From Enterobacter sichuanensis (GTDB lineage: Bacteria > Pseudomonadota > Gammaproteobacteria > Enterobacterales > Enterobacteriaceae), in contig NZ_POVL01000013.1 of NCBI RefSeq assembly GCF_002939185.1, forward strand, positions 1-64,000: a stretch of DNA of 64,000 nt, given 5' to 3'. Every line of letters starts with the position of its first letter. Position 1 is the first letter of the stretch. Position numbers and translations under genes: made by a program. The notes below the pieces were generated by a model. It saw only the letters and a program-made list of their open reading frames with translations. It was not told the origin of the DNA and did not search any database. Shown here in pieces: positions 30,714 to 40,631 of the stretch.

Positions 30714-31175
30714 TTACGCCTGCTTCGCTTCCCGCGCCATACCAATGTGGGGAATGCCATCTTCGTCGTAGACTTCAGTAACCGGCACGAAACCAAAGTG
30801 GCCATAGAAGGGTTGAAGGTGCGCCTGCGCCCCCAGGTATAACGCCTTGTCTGGCCACTGTTTCTGGCACGCTGCCAGCGTTTTTTCCATCAGTTGATAG
30901 CCCAGTTTTTCACCGCGCGCGCTACCGCTGATGATGACGCGGCCAATGACCACGGGCTCGATATCATCTTCGCTTTTCAGAATCCTCGCATACGCCACCA
31001 GCTCGTTATCGCGCCAGCCGAGGATATGGCGGTTCTCGCCAACCAGATCATCGCCATCGATGTCCTGATACGGGCAGGTCTGTTCGACCACAAACACTTC
31101 ACAGCGCAGTTTAAGCAGGGCATACAGCGCATTAACGGTGAGTTCACTATGGTGTAAATCTTGCCACTGGATCAT
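30714..31175 (-). CDS. elaA: ElaA, GNAT-family acetyltransferase
   Basis: A 153 aa GNAT N-acetyltransferase, same length as E. coli ElaA. The acetyl-CoA binding signature is seen as [21 protein letters not shown], and substrate-side [11 protein letters not shown] is conserved. The substrate is unknown. The ATG at 31175 ([12 protein letters not shown]) follows GGAGACTGAC; nine further open codons upstream are not conserved. It diverges from rbn over 71 bases. Confidence 0.95.
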   Translation of the reverse strand: MIQWQDLHHSELTVNALYALLKLRCEVFVVEQTCPYQDIDGDDLVGENRHILGWRDNELVAYARILKSEDDIEPVVIGRVIISGSARGEKLGYQLMEKTLAACQKQWPDKALYLGAQAHLQPFYGHFGFVPVTEVYDEDGIPHIGMAREAKQA

Positions 31176-31204
31176 GTCAGTCTCCTTCCTGGGGTTCATC
31201 ACGT

Positions 31205-31210
31205 TATACT
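31205..31210 (+). promoter_or_regulatory. Candidate -10 box of rbn
   Basis: TATACT lies 37 bases before the rbn ATG in the 71-base gap with elaA. No good -35 is visible, and the reverse strand reads TATAAC nearby, which could serve elaA. Confidence 0.35.
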
Positions 31211-31246
31211 AAACCCCTCCCCGTTCGGCAAAGGGCTGATTGCGTT

Positions 31247-32164
31247 ATGGAACTGATTTTTCTGGGTACGTCCGCTGGCGTGCCAACCCGCTCACGAAAT
31301 GTGACGGCGATTCTGCTGGATCTCAAACATCCTACCCGCGGTGGGCTGTGGCTGTTTGACTGTGGCGAAGGGACGCAGCATCAGCTGTTACGCACCGCTT
31401 ATCACCCTGGCAAGCTGGATAAAATCTTTATCACACACCTGCATGGCGACCATCTTTTTGGCCTGCCCGGGCTGCTGTGCAGTCGCTCCATGGCCGGCAA
31501 TGCCAACCCGCTGACGATTTACGGGCCTGCGGGTGTGCGTGAATTTGTTGAAACCACGCTGCGCCTGAGCGGGTCGTGGACGGATTATCCGCTGGAAATC
31601 GTTGAGATTGGCGACGGTCTGGTTTTCGATGACGGGGATTATCACGTCACCGCCCACCCGCTCAATCATCCTGTGGCGTGCTACGGCTACCGCATTGAAG
31701 CGCATGACAAACCCGGCGCGCTGGATGCCGCCGCACTAATGGCCGATGGCGTCAAACCCGGGCCGCTGTTCCAGCGCCTGAAGCACGGAGAGACCGTCAC
31801 GCTGGAGGATGGGCGCGTCATCAACGGTCAGGATTATCTCGCCGCCCCGCAGCCCGGCAAAAAACTGGCGATTTTTGGCGACACGGCCCCTTGCCCGGCA
31901 GCGTTAACCCTGGCGCAGGGCGTGGACGTGATGGTGCATGAAGCCACGCTTGAAACGGCGATGGAAGAAAAAGCCAACAGCCGGGGCCATAGCTCAACGC
32001 GACAGGCGGCGCAGCTTGCCCGTGACGCAGGGGTCGGCAGGCTCATCATCACCCATGTCAGCTCACGTTACGACGCACGGGGGTGTGCAGGCCTGCTGGC
32101 AGAGTGTCGCGCGCTGTTCCCGGAATGTGAGCTGGCCGAAGATTTCGCTCAGGTCAGCGTTTAG
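31247..32164 (+). CDS. rbn: Ribonuclease BN / RNase Z
   Basis: Rbn (ElaC) is a zinc phosphodiesterase with endo- and exonuclease activity that trims tRNA 3' ends. 305 aa as in E. coli. It is a metallo-beta-lactamase fold with the zinc motif [13 protein letters not shown] at about residue 63, and later ligands in [22 protein letters not shown] and the His of ITHVSSRY. E. coli tRNAs encode CCA, so Rbn is a backup maturation enzyme there. Confidence 0.97.
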   Translation: MELIFLGTSAGVPTRSRNVTAILLDLKHPTRGGLWLFDCGEGTQHQLLRTAYHPGKLDKIFITHLHGDHLFGLPGLLCSRSMAGNANPLTIYGPAGVREFVETTLRLSGSWTDYPLEIVEIGDGLVFDDGDYHVTAHPLNHPVACYGYRIEAHDKPGALDAAALMADGVKPGPLFQRLKHGETVTLEDGRVINGQDYLAAPQPGKKLAIFGDTAPCPAALTLAQGVDVMVHEATLETAMEEKANSRGHSSTRQAAQLARDAGVGRLIITHVSSRYDARGCAGLLAECRALFPECELAEDFAQVSV

Positions 32165-32228
32165 TCCTTCATTTTTCTCTCAGGATGCCGATAACGATTA
32201 AAAGGTCAGCATTTCTCTCGAGGGTAGA

Positions 32229-33233
32229 ATGGATAATTTCCAGAAAGATATTGATGACAGGGCGAATCTGACCCTGTCGAACCGTTTTGAACTGTTGCTG
32301 TTCCGTCTCGGCACTTCTCTTAACGAAAATAAATCTGAGCTGTTTGGCATTAACGTCTTTAAACTGCGTGAAATTGTGCCGATGCCGGAGTTCACGAAAC
32401 CCGCAGGAATGAAATCACCGCTGATGGGAATGGTGAATATTCGCGATCAGGTGATCCCGGTGATTGACCTGGCCGCCGTGGCGGGCTGTAAGCCCACTAC
32501 CGGGCTGAACATTCTGCTGATCACCGAATATGCACGTAGCGTGCAGGCGTTCGCCGTGGAATCGGTTGAGAACATCATGCGTCTGGACTGGAAGCAGGTG
32601 CACGCCGCGGAAACCGCCGTCAGCGGGCGTTACATCACCAGTATTGCGTGTCTTGACGAGAAGACGGATACCAACGAACTGGCGATGGTGCTGGACGTTG
32701 AGCAGATCCTGTATGACATCACGCCGGCCAACCACGATCTTCATGCCACCAATCTGAAGACCACCAAATTCCATATTAAGCCGGGCGCTGTCGCGATTGT
32801 CGCGGAAGATTCCAAAGTGGCGCGCTCCATGCTGGAGAAGGGTCTGCAGGCAATGGAAATTCCGGCGCAGTTGCATATCACCGGTAAAGACGCGTGGGAG
32901 AAAATTGGCGTCCTGGCGGCACAGGCGCAGGCGGAAGGAGTGCCGATTACCGATAAGATTGCCCTGGTACTGACCGACCTCGAAATGCCGGAGATGGACG
33001 GTTTTACGCTGACGCGTAAAATCAAAACCGACCCGCTGCTGAAAGATATTCCGGTGGTGATCCACTCCTCCCTTTCCGGCAACGCCAACGAAGATCATAT
33101 TCGTAAGGTGAAGGCGGACGGTTATGTGGCGAAGTTTGAGCTGAACGAGCTGTCATCGGTGATTGAGGAAGTGCTGGACCGCTCGATGAAGAAGATTGAC
33201 GGGCCATTGATTAGCAGGAAACAGCTGGCTTAA
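32229..33233 (+). CDS. cheV: CheV, chemotaxis coupling protein (CheW-receiver fusion)
   Basis: A 334 aa protein with an N-terminal CheW-like domain (about residues 20-170, including LFGINVFKLREIVP and GMVNIRDQVIPVIDL) and a C-terminal receiver (about 190-320). The receiver has acidic EDS, phosphoacceptor Asp in LVLTDLEMPEMDGF, Ser/Thr in VIHSSLSG and Lys in VAKFEL. CheV couples receptors to CheA and its phosphorylation tunes adaptation. E. coli K-12 lacks it at this locus, which instead carries elaD-yfbKLMNOP; Salmonella has a homologue. It stands alone, convergent to nuoN. Confidence 0.93.
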   Translation: MDNFQKDIDDRANLTLSNRFELLLFRLGTSLNENKSELFGINVFKLREIVPMPEFTKPAGMKSPLMGMVNIRDQVIPVIDLAAVAGCKPTTGLNILLITEYARSVQAFAVESVENIMRLDWKQVHAAETAVSGRYITSIACLDEKTDTNELAMVLDVEQILYDITPANHDLHATNLKTTKFHIKPGAVAIVAEDSKVARSMLEKGLQAMEIPAQLHITGKDAWEKIGVLAAQAQAEGVPITDKIALVLTDLEMPEMDGFTLTRKIKTDPLLKDIPVVIHSSLSGNANEDHIRKVKADGYVAKFELNELSSVIEEVLDRSMKKIDGPLISRKQLA

Positions 33234-33263
33234 ATCTGGTGCGGGCTGGTGCCCTCAGCCCGG

Positions 33264-33284
33264 CCCTCTCCCACGGGGAGAGGG
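33264..33284. repeat. GC-rich extragenic palindrome after cheV
   Basis: CCCTCTCCC-ACG-GGGAGAGGG, a perfect 9-bp stem with a 3-base loop. It resembles a family of extragenic palindromes (CCCTCTCCC...GGGAGAGGG) common in enterobacteria and distinct from REP. Confidence 0.75.
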
Positions 33285-33293
33285 AGAAAACCA

Positions 33294-33321
33294 TAAAAAA
33301 ACCCGCCTCGGCGGGTTTTTT
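33294..33321. terminator. Bidirectional terminator of cheV and the nuo operon
   Basis: A8, stem CCCGC, loop CTCG, GCGGG, T6. It lies between the convergent ends of cheV and nuoN and has T-runs in both directions, so it can end the nuo transcript as well. Confidence 0.9.
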
Positions 33322-33325
33322 GCTT

Positions 33326-34783
33326 TTACATCAGCGGCATCGCTCGCTGCACGATATCAATCAGCGGCTGCGGATAGATACCGAAGATCAGTACCAGCAG
33401 TGCGGAGATGAGGACCACAATACCGCCGGCGCTGTACTGCCAGTTGGTTGGGGCGTCACGGTTGAGCTGCTGAGGTGCACTCAGGTACAGACTCACGGCC
33501 ACACGCAGGTAGTAGTACAGACCAATCGCAGAGCCGATCACCACGCCCGCGGTCAGCCACCACAGATGCGCCTGCACACCGACAGCCAGCACGTAGAACT
33601 TACCAATAAAGCCCAGCGTCATCGGGATACCCGCCAGAGAGAGCATCATCACCGTCATCACCGCGGACAGGATCGGACGGTGCCAGAACAGACCACGGTA
33701 GGAGAACAGTGAATCGGCATCCGGGCCACGGTACGGGCTGGACATCAGGCTCACCACGCCGAACGCGCCGAGGCTGCTGAACAGATAACCGGCCAGATAG
33801 ACGCCCACGGTTTCCATCGACATCTCACCGCTCTGCAGCGCAATCAGCGCCACCATCAGGTAGCCCAGATGCGAGATCGAGGAGTAACCCAGCAGACGTT
33901 TGATGTTGGTCTGGCTCAGCGCCATCAGGTTACCGAAGATGATGGAGACGAACGCGATGATGCCCAGCACCACGCGAACCGCTTCGCTGTCACCCACCGG
34001 TGCGTACAGGAACAGACGCATCACCACCCCGAAGATAGCGATTTTGCTCGCCGTCGCCAGGAAGGTAGACACCGGCGCTGGCGCACCCTGGTAGACGTCT
34101 GGCGTCCAGAGGTGGAACGGAACCAGAGAGAGTTTGAAGCCAAGGCCAACAATCATCATGCCCAGACCCGCCAGCAGCAGCGGCTCATGCAGCATGCCGT
34201 CGCCGAGGCTCTTGCCGAGCGCCATGAAGGAGAGATTACCGGACTGTGCGTACAGCAGCGCAATACCAAACAGCAGGAACGAGGATGCCGCCGCAGACAG
34301 GATGGTGTACTTGATGCTTGCTTCCAGCGAGCGCTTCTGACGGAAGGCGTAACCAATCAGACCGAACAGCGGCAGAGAGATCAGCTCAATGCCGAGGAAC
34401 AGCGCAGCCAGGTGGTTCGCGTTCGCCAGCAGAATGCCGCCCAGTGCGGCAATCAGAACCAGCAGGTAAAACTCTTCTTTGTTGTCGTTGTAGCCTTCAA
34501 GCCACGGGTACGCAAAGGTACAGGTTGCCAGGCTCGCCAGCAGAACCAGACCGGTATACAGCATAGCGTAACCGTCAACGCGCATCAGCGGGGTGACGTC
34601 CATCGCCCCACCCTGGCCAACAAACCAGAGAGAGACTAACGCGGCGTTCAGGCCGATGACCGACAGCGTGGCATTCAGGAAGTGATTGCGTCGCCACGCA
34701 ATGGAGAGCATCACAACCACCACCGTCAATCCGACGATCAGCAGCGGTAGCAGCGCGATCAGTTGTTGTGGAGTTATTGTCAT
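33326..34783 (-). CDS. nuoN: Complex I subunit NuoN
   Basis: NuoN is one of three antiporter-like proton channel subunits of NADH:quinone oxidoreductase, ND2 homologue, next to NuoJ/K in the membrane arm. 485 aa, same as E. coli, with about 14 hydrophobic segments. The conserved [18 protein letters not shown] and the Lys-bearing [22 protein letters not shown] region belong to the proton path. It is the last gene of the 13-gene nuo operon, six bases after nuoM. Confidence 0.98.
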   Translation of the reverse strand: MTITPQQLIALLPLLIVGLTVVVVMLSIAWRRNHFLNATLSVIGLNAALVSLWFVGQGGAMDVTPLMRVDGYAMLYTGLVLLASLATCTFAYPWLEGYNDNKEEFYLLVLIAALGGILLANANHLAALFLGIELISLPLFGLIGYAFRQKRSLEASIKYTILSAAASSFLLFGIALLYAQSGNLSFMALGKSLGDGMLHEPLLLAGLGMMIVGLGFKLSLVPFHLWTPDVYQGAPAPVSTFLATASKIAIFGVVMRLFLYAPVGDSEAVRVVLGIIAFVSIIFGNLMALSQTNIKRLLGYSSISHLGYLMVALIALQSGEMSMETVGVYLAGYLFSSLGAFGVVSLMSSPYRGPDADSLFSYRGLFWHRPILSAVMTVMMLSLAGIPMTLGFIGKFYVLAVGVQAHLWWLTAGVVIGSAIGLYYYLRVAVSLYLSAPQQLNRDAPTNWQYSAGGIVVLISALLVLIFGIYPQPLIDIVQRAMPLM

Positions 34784-34789
34784 GGCGAA

Positions 34790-36319
34790 TTACGGCCTTG
34801 TAGTAGAAGCAGAATTAACAAACCACTGCTGGATGTTACCCATCGCGCTATGCGAGGTATCCAGAATCGGCTGCGGGAAGAAGCCCAGCAGCACCAGCAG
34901 TACGACCAGCAGCAGGATGATGAACAGCTCACGCAGCGACATCCCCGGCAGTTCTTGTGCAGCAATTTCGCTCTTCGCTTTACCGAAGTAAGCGCGGTGC
35001 AGCATCGCCAGCGAGTACACGGAAGCGAACACCAGACCAAAGGTGGAGATCACGGTAATCACCGGTACCACTTTGAAGCTGCCAAACAGAATCATAAATT
35101 CGCCGACGAAGTTACCGGTGCCTGGCATCCCCAGGGTGGCTACTGCGAAGAACATGGACAGCGCTGGCAGCCATTTAATTTTGCTCCACAGGCCGCCCAT
35201 CATACGCATGTCGCGAGTGTGCAGACGTTCGTACAGCTGGCCACACAGGATGAAGAGACCGGCTGCGGACAGGCCGTGCGCAATCATCTGGATCACCGCG
35301 CCCTGGTACGCCAGCTGGCTGCCGGTGTAGATAGCAATCAGCACGAAGCCCATGTGGGAGACGGAGGTGTAGGCAATCAGACGTTTGATGTCGTACTGCG
35401 TAAACGCCATCCAGGCACCGTAGAAGATACCGATCACACCCAGCCACATGGCAATCGGTGCGAACTCAGCGGAGGCGTTCGGGAACAGCGGCAGTGCGAA
35501 ACGCAGCAGGCCGTAGGCCGCGGTTTTCAGCAAGATGCCCGCCAGGTCAACGGAACCCGCCGTTGGTGCCTGAGAGTGCGCGTCTGGCAGCCAGCCGTGC
35601 AGAGGAACCACCGGCATTTTCACCGCGAAGGCGATGAAGAAGCCCAGCATCAGCAGGTATTCCACGCCGTGCGACATCGGAGTCTTCAGCAGCTCTTCGT
35701 AGTTGAAGGTCCAGACACCGGTCGCATTGTGGTGCACAAACACCAGCGCCAGAATGGCAATCAGCATCACCAGACCACTCGCCTGGGTATAGATGAAGAA
35801 CTTGGTGGCCGCCGTGATACGCGTTTTACCGTCGGACGCCTTATGGCCCCACAGCGCGATCAGGAAGTACATCGGCACCAGCATCATCTCCCAGAAGAAG
35901 AAGAACAGGAACATGTCGATGGCCAGGAACACGCCGATAACGCCGCCCAGAATCCACATCAGGTTCAGGTGGAAGAAGCCCTGGTATTTTTCGATTTCAC
36001 GCCAGGAGCAGAGTACCGCCAGAACGCCGAGCAGACCGGTCAGCACCACCATCAGCAGCGACAGACCGTCAATCGCCAGGTGGATCGTAATGCCGAAACG
36101 TGGGATCCACGGCAGGATAAACTCAGACTGCCACTGCGGAATGCCCGCAGACTGGGTCAGAGAGTAGCCACCCTGCAACCAGAGTTGCAGACCAAGCGCG
36201 AGCGTCAATCCCATGGTGATCAGCGCGATCCAGCGCGGCATCTTCACGCCAAAGCGTTCAGTCTGCCAGCACAGGAAGCCGCCGATGAAGGGAATTAATA
36301 TTAGCCAGGGTAGTAACAT
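34790..36319 (-). CDS. nuoM: Complex I subunit NuoM
   Basis: NuoM is the ND4-type antiporter-like subunit in the middle of the membrane arm. 509 aa, same as E. coli, about 14 TM helices. The conserved Glu of FFFFWEMMLVPMYFLIALWG and the Lys region LHGWLPDAHSQAPTAGSVDLAG, KRLIAYTSVSHMGF and others are intact. An AAAGGA ribosome site precedes the ATG; the 76-base gap to nuoL contains a hairpin. Confidence 0.98.
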   Translation of the reverse strand: MLLPWLILIPFIGGFLCWQTERFGVKMPRWIALITMGLTLALGLQLWLQGGYSLTQSAGIPQWQSEFILPWIPRFGITIHLAIDGLSLLMVVLTGLLGVLAVLCSWREIEKYQGFFHLNLMWILGGVIGVFLAIDMFLFFFFWEMMLVPMYFLIALWGHKASDGKTRITAATKFFIYTQASGLVMLIAILALVFVHHNATGVWTFNYEELLKTPMSHGVEYLLMLGFFIAFAVKMPVVPLHGWLPDAHSQAPTAGSVDLAGILLKTAAYGLLRFALPLFPNASAEFAPIAMWLGVIGIFYGAWMAFTQYDIKRLIAYTSVSHMGFVLIAIYTGSQLAYQGAVIQMIAHGLSAAGLFILCGQLYERLHTRDMRMMGGLWSKIKWLPALSMFFAVATLGMPGTGNFVGEFMILFGSFKVVPVITVISTFGLVFASVYSLAMLHRAYFGKAKSEIAAQELPGMSLRELFIILLLVVLLVLLGFFPQPILDTSHSAMGNIQQWFVNSASTTRP

Positions 36320-36340
36320 GGCGATTTACATTCCTTTTTA

Positions 36341-36359
36341 AGGCCCCCAGCAGGGGCCT
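36341..36359 (-). other. Intercistronic hairpin between nuoL and nuoM
   Basis: AGGCCCC-CAGCA-GGGGCCT can form a 7-bp stem in the nuo message. In the direction of transcription it is followed by TTAAAAAGGAATG, not by a T-run, so it is not a Rho-independent terminator. It could modulate message stability or nuoM initiation, as it ends just before the nuoM ribosome site. Confidence 0.55.
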
Positions 36360-36395
36360 GATTTTCAACGAATTCGAATAAAATTCACTTAACGA

Positions 36396-38237
36396 TCAAC
36401 GCAACACCATCAGCAGCGCCAGCACGACAACCGCACCGATGCTCATGGACGCCACATACCAGCGCAGGTAACCGTTCTCGCTGTACAGCAGGCCTTTACC
36501 TGCAAAGCGGGAGAGGATCGCCGGGATATTCATCAGGCTGTTCAGTGGGTCGCGCTTCAGCAGCCACGCAATGCCCAGGAACGGCTTAACGAAGATCATG
36601 TCGTACAGCCAGTCGAAGCCCCACGCGTTGTACCACCAGGTGCCCAGCAGACGGCCCGGCGCACTGTTGGCAACGGAAGTCACCAGCGTACGTTTGCCCA
36701 GCCACAGCCATGCAGCGATCAGGATGCCCGCAATAGCGACCACACCGGAGGTGATTTCAAGCGTCAGAACGCGACCATGCTCAAGCTCGGTGGTGTCTGG
36801 CAGTACGCCCTGCAGCGGCGGAACAATCATCGCGCCAACGAAGGTGGACAGGACCAGCAGCACAATCAGCGGCAGGTGGTGGGTAATCCCCTTCCCTGCG
36901 TGAGCGTGAATTTGTTCTTTACCGTGGAATACGATGAAAATCATACGGAAGGTATACAGGGAAGTCATGAACGCGCCGACCAGACCCGCAACCATCAGAT
37001 TGATATGACCATTCGCCATGGCACCCGCAAGGATTTCGTCCTTACTGAAGAAGCCCGCGGTGATCAGCGGCAGTGCCGCCAGCGCCGCGCCGCCCACCAG
37101 GAAGCAGACATAAACCAGCGGGATGGACTTACGCAGTCCGCCCATCTTGAAGATGTTCTGCTCGTGATGGCAGGCCAGAATGACGGAACCGGATGAGAGG
37201 AACAGCAGCGCTTTAAAGAACGCGTGCGTCATCAGGTGGAAAATCGCCGCGTCCCACGCCTGAACGCCCAGCGCCAGGAACATGTAACCAATCTGGCTCA
37301 TAGTGGAGTATGCAAGAACGCGTTTGATGTCGGTCTGCACCAGCGCGGCAAAGCCTGCCAGCACCAGCGTGACCGCACCGACGATCCCCACCAGATGCAG
37401 AATTTCCGGGGTCATCAGGAACAGGCCATGGGTACGTGCAATCAGGTAGACACCGGCGGTGACCATGGTCGCAGCGTGGATCAGCGCGGAGACAGGGGTT
37501 GGACCCGCCATCGCGTCGGCCAGCCATGTCTGCAACGGCAGCTGTGCGGATTTACCCACAGCACCACCCAGCAGCATCAGCGTTGCCCACCACAGCATGT
37601 TGTTGCCTGCAGCGAAGTGCGCCGGCGCCAGTTCCACCATCTCGCGGAAGTTCAGCGTGCCCAGTTCGTTATAGAGAATGAACAGCGCGAACGCGAGGAA
37701 GACGTCACCCACACGGGTCACGACGAACGCTTTCATGGCCGCTGCGCCATTCTTCGGATCGGTGTAGTAGAAACCGATCAGCAGATATGAGCACAGGCCC
37801 ACGCCTTCCCAGCCCAGATACATCAGCAGCAGGTTATCGGCCAGCACCAGAACCACCATGCTGGCGATAAACAGGTTGGTGTAGGCGAAGAAGCGGGAGT
37901 ACCCCTCTTCACCGCGCATATACCAGGAGGCAAACATGTGGATCAGGAAGCCGACGCCGGTGACCACGGAGAGCATGGTCAGCGAGAGACCATCCAGCAC
38001 CAGGTTGAAACCGATGTTGAAATCACCGACCGACATCCAGGTCCACAGCGGCACGCTGAAGGGCTGACGCCCGTTGTTAAAGAAGTCGATACCCGCATAC
38101 GCTGTCACCAGCGCGGCCAGACCAACAGAGCCCATGCCGACGGTCGCAGACAGATTCTCAGACCAGCGGCCGCGAGAAAACGCCAGCAGCACGAAGCCAA
38201 TCAGCGGAAAAATAATGGTTAAGGCAAGCATGTTCAT
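36396..38237 (-). CDS. nuoL: Complex I subunit NuoL
   Basis: NuoL is the distal antiporter-like subunit (ND5 homologue), 613 aa as in E. coli. It has about 16 TM segments plus the long lateral helix near the C-terminus that runs along the membrane arm. Conserved [48 protein letters not shown] and the channel Lys/His positions are present. The start overlaps the nuoK stop (ATGA). Confidence 0.98.
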   Translation of the reverse strand: MNMLALTIIFPLIGFVLLAFSRGRWSENLSATVGMGSVGLAALVTAYAGIDFFNNGRQPFSVPLWTWMSVGDFNIGFNLVLDGLSLTMLSVVTGVGFLIHMFASWYMRGEEGYSRFFAYTNLFIASMVVLVLADNLLLMYLGWEGVGLCSYLLIGFYYTDPKNGAAAMKAFVVTRVGDVFLAFALFILYNELGTLNFREMVELAPAHFAAGNNMLWWATLMLLGGAVGKSAQLPLQTWLADAMAGPTPVSALIHAATMVTAGVYLIARTHGLFLMTPEILHLVGIVGAVTLVLAGFAALVQTDIKRVLAYSTMSQIGYMFLALGVQAWDAAIFHLMTHAFFKALLFLSSGSVILACHHEQNIFKMGGLRKSIPLVYVCFLVGGAALAALPLITAGFFSKDEILAGAMANGHINLMVAGLVGAFMTSLYTFRMIFIVFHGKEQIHAHAGKGITHHLPLIVLLVLSTFVGAMIVPPLQGVLPDTTELEHGRVLTLEITSGVVAIAGILIAAWLWLGKRTLVTSVANSAPGRLLGTWWYNAWGFDWLYDMIFVKPFLGIAWLLKRDPLNSLMNIPAILSRFAGKGLLYSENGYLRWYVASMSIGAVVVLALLMVLR

Positions 38238-38536
38238 CCACGCAACTCACTTACTGAATCGATGTTCAGATTCTGGCGGCGACGATGGAGCTGCAGCAAC
38301 AGCGCCAGGCCAATACTCGCTTCAGCAGCCGCAAGGCTGATGGCGAGAATGTACATCACCTGACCATCGGTCTGGCCCCAGTAGCTTCCGGCGACCACGA
38401 AGGCCAGCGCAGAGGCGTTAATCATGATTTCCAGACCGATCAGCATAAACAGCAGATTGCGGCGGATAACCAGACCCGTCAGACCCAGAACGAATAAAAT
38501 CGCAGCGAGGATCAGTCCATGTGTTAAGGGGATCAT
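38234..38536 (-). CDS. nuoK: Complex I subunit NuoK
   Basis: NuoK, the ND4L homologue, is a 100 aa three-helix subunit of the membrane arm. The two membrane glutamates essential for proton pumping in E. coli are present as Glu36 ([10 protein letters not shown]) and Glu72 ([10 protein letters not shown]). It overlaps both nuoL and nuoJ by four bases, so translation of the three is coupled. Confidence 0.98.
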   Translation of the reverse strand: MIPLTHGLILAAILFVLGLTGLVIRRNLLFMLIGLEIMINASALAFVVAGSYWGQTDGQVMYILAISLAAAEASIGLALLLQLHRRRQNLNIDSVSELRG

Positions 38537-39087
38537 GCGCGCTCCTCCGTTTTTCTTTTCGCGCGGTCGTCAGTGCGGTTGCTCAGCACCTCGCCAGCAC
38601 GCTCTTCGCGGCCAACGTGGAAGGCAACAACCAGACCTGCCAGCAGCAGCATGGAGGCCAGTTCAACCGCCAGAACGTATGGGCCAAAGAGCGTAATACC
38701 GACCTCTTTAGCGCCGATCGGCGTACCGTCGATGCCCTGATCGTTGACGCCGAGAATGGCGTATACAATCACCACCAGCATGATGGCCGACAGAATTGCC
38801 GGGCCAATCCATACCTGCGGTTTTAACCACTGACGTTCCTGCTCAATTTCAGAGCCGCCCAGGTTCAGCATCATCACCACGAACACGAACAGCACCATGA
38901 TGGCCCCGGCGTAGACGATGATTTCCAGCGCACCGGCGAAGTGCGCGCCCAGCGCAAAGAACACCCCGGAAATGGCCAGCAGCGAAATGATTAAGTACAG
39001 CAGCGCATGCACCGGATTGGTGTGCGTAATCACTCGCAGCGTAGCCAGGATGGCGATAAGGCCACAGATATAAAAAGCGAATTCCAT
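38533..39087 (-). CDS. nuoJ: Complex I subunit NuoJ
   Basis: NuoJ, the ND6 homologue, 184 aa as in E. coli, with five hydrophobic segments. The segment [25 protein letters not shown] contains the pi-bulge helix that links quinone chemistry to the proton channels, with the conserved Glu and Tyr. A short acidic/basic C-terminal tail ([16 protein letters not shown]) is cytoplasmic. It follows nuoI by 10 bases. Confidence 0.98.
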   Translation of the reverse strand: MEFAFYICGLIAILATLRVITHTNPVHALLYLIISLLAISGVFFALGAHFAGALEIIVYAGAIMVLFVFVVMMLNLGGSEIEQERQWLKPQVWIGPAILSAIMLVVIVYAILGVNDQGIDGTPIGAKEVGITLFGPYVLAVELASMLLLAGLVVAFHVGREERAGEVLSNRTDDRAKRKTEERA

Positions 39088-39097
39088 TGCCCTCTCC

Positions 39098-39640
39098 TTA
39101 CGGTAACAGGCTCTTGACGTCGATAGGCTTAGCTTCGTTCTCTGCTTCGCCCTTATCTTTGCCGTCGATTGCCATACCCGCCATCCGGTAGAAGTTATAT
39201 TCCGGGTATTTGCCCGGACCGGAAATCAGCAGATCCTCTTTCTCGTACACCAGGTCCTGACGCTTATACTCACCCAGTTCAAAGTCTGGAGTCAGCTGAA
39301 TCGCCGTGGTTGGGCACGCTTCTTCACACAGACCGCAGAAGATGCAGCGTGAGAAGTTGATGCGGAAGAACTCAGGGTACCAGCGGCCATCTACCGTCTC
39401 TGCTTTCTGCAGAGAGATACAGCCTACCGGACACGCTACCGCACACAGGTTACAGGCAACGCAGCGCTCGGAACCGTCCGGGTCGCGCGTCAGCACGATA
39501 CGGCCACGGTAGCGCGGCGGCAGATATACCGGCTCTTCCGGGTACATCCGGGTTTCGCGTTTGGCAAACGCGTGCAGGCCGATCATCCAGATACTGCGTA
39601 CCTGAGTGCCGAAGCCTACCAGTAATTCTTTTAAGGTCAT
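39098..39640 (-). CDS. nuoI: Complex I subunit NuoI
   Basis: NuoI (TYKY homologue) is the 180 aa ferredoxin-like subunit of the peripheral arm that carries clusters N6a and N6b. Two 4Fe-4S motifs are clear: [16 protein letters not shown] near residue 60 and [16 protein letters not shown] near residue 99. It receives electrons from NuoG and passes them to N2 in NuoB. It lies 13 bases after nuoH. Confidence 0.98.
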   Translation of the reverse strand: MTLKELLVGFGTQVRSIWMIGLHAFAKRETRMYPEEPVYLPPRYRGRIVLTRDPDGSERCVACNLCAVACPVGCISLQKAETVDGRWYPEFFRINFSRCIFCGLCEEACPTTAIQLTPDFELGEYKRQDLVYEKEDLLISGPGKYPEYNFYRMAGMAIDGKDKGEAENEAKPIDVKSLLP

Positions 39641-39653
39641 GGTCTATAGCCCC

Positions 39654-40631
39654 TTATGGCTGCTGCCAGAGAATGACAGCCGCCGTTACCAACAAGTTGA
39701 CGAGCGTCAGCGGCAGGCACACTTTCCAGCCGAAGGACATTACCTGGTCATAACGCGGACGCGGTAACGCTGCGCGAATCAAAATGAACATCATCATGAA
39801 GAACGCGGTTTTCAGCGCGAACCAGATGAACGGCGGTAAGAACGGGCCATGCCAGCCACCAAAGAACAGCGTTACCATCAACGCGGAAATGGTGACGATA
39901 CCGATGTATTCGCCCACGAAGAACAGACCGAATTTCATACCGGAATATTCAATGTGGTAACCGTCGGCCAGTTCCTGTTCGGCTTCTGGCTGGTCAAACG
40001 GGTGACGGTGACACACCGCCACGCCCGCGATAGCAAAGGTAATAAACCCAAAGAACTGCGGGATAACGTTCCAGATGTCGGCCTGGTTGTTGACGATGTC
40101 GGTCATGTTGAATGAACCGGCCTGCGCCACCACGCCCATCAGGGAGAGACCCAGGAACACTTCGTAGCTCAGCGTCTGCGCAGACGCACGCATCGCACCC
40201 AGCAGCGAGTATTTGTTGTTACTGGACCAGCCTGCGAACAGCACCGCGTAAACCGCGAGGCCTGCCATCATCAGGAAGAACAGAATGCCGATGTTCAGGT
40301 CAGCCACCACCCAGGTCGGGCTGACCGGAACGATAGCAAACGCCAGCAGCAGCGAGGTGAAGGCGATCATCGGTGCCAGAGTAAAGATCACGCGGTCCGA
40401 GAAGCGCGGGATCCAGTCCTCTTTAAAGAACATCTTGATCATGTCCGCGACCAGCTGGAGTGAACCACCCCAGCCCACGCGGTTTGGTCCATAACGGTTC
40501 TGGAACAGACCGAGCAGACGACGTTCACCAAAGCTCATGAACGCGCCGCAGGTGACCACCACCAGCAGGATAACAATCGCTTTCAGAATGCTCAGCAGGA
40601 TGTCGATAAGATCCGGCGTTAACCAACTCAT
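39654..40631 (-). CDS. nuoH: Complex I subunit NuoH
   Basis: NuoH (ND1 homologue) forms much of the quinone chamber at the joint of the two arms. 325 aa as in E. coli, eight TM helices. Conserved quinone-site stretches are [19 protein letters not shown] near the N-terminus and the acidic loop [21 protein letters not shown]. It overlaps the nuoG stop by four bases. Confidence 0.98.
   Translation of the reverse strand: MSWLTPDLIDILLSILKAIVILLVVVTCGAFMSFGERRLLGLFQNRYGPNRVGWGGSLQLVADMIKMFFKEDWIPRFSDRVIFTLAPMIAFTSLLLAFAIVPVSPTWVVADLNIGILFFLMMAGLAVYAVLFAGWSSNNKYSLLGAMRASAQTLSYEVFLGLSLMGVVAQAGSFNMTDIVNNQADIWNVIPQFFGFITFAIAGVAVCHRHPFDQPEAEQELADGYHIEYSGMKFGLFFVGEYIGIVTISALMVTLFFGGWHGPFLPPFIWFALKTAFFMMMFILIRAALPRPRYDQVMSFGWKVCLPLTLVNLLVTAAVILWQQP

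Noticed and set aside
34763..36298. 511 aa open frame antisense to nuoM
   Set aside because: Extremely rich in Gln, His and Arg, as expected for the reverse complement of a membrane protein; no domain.
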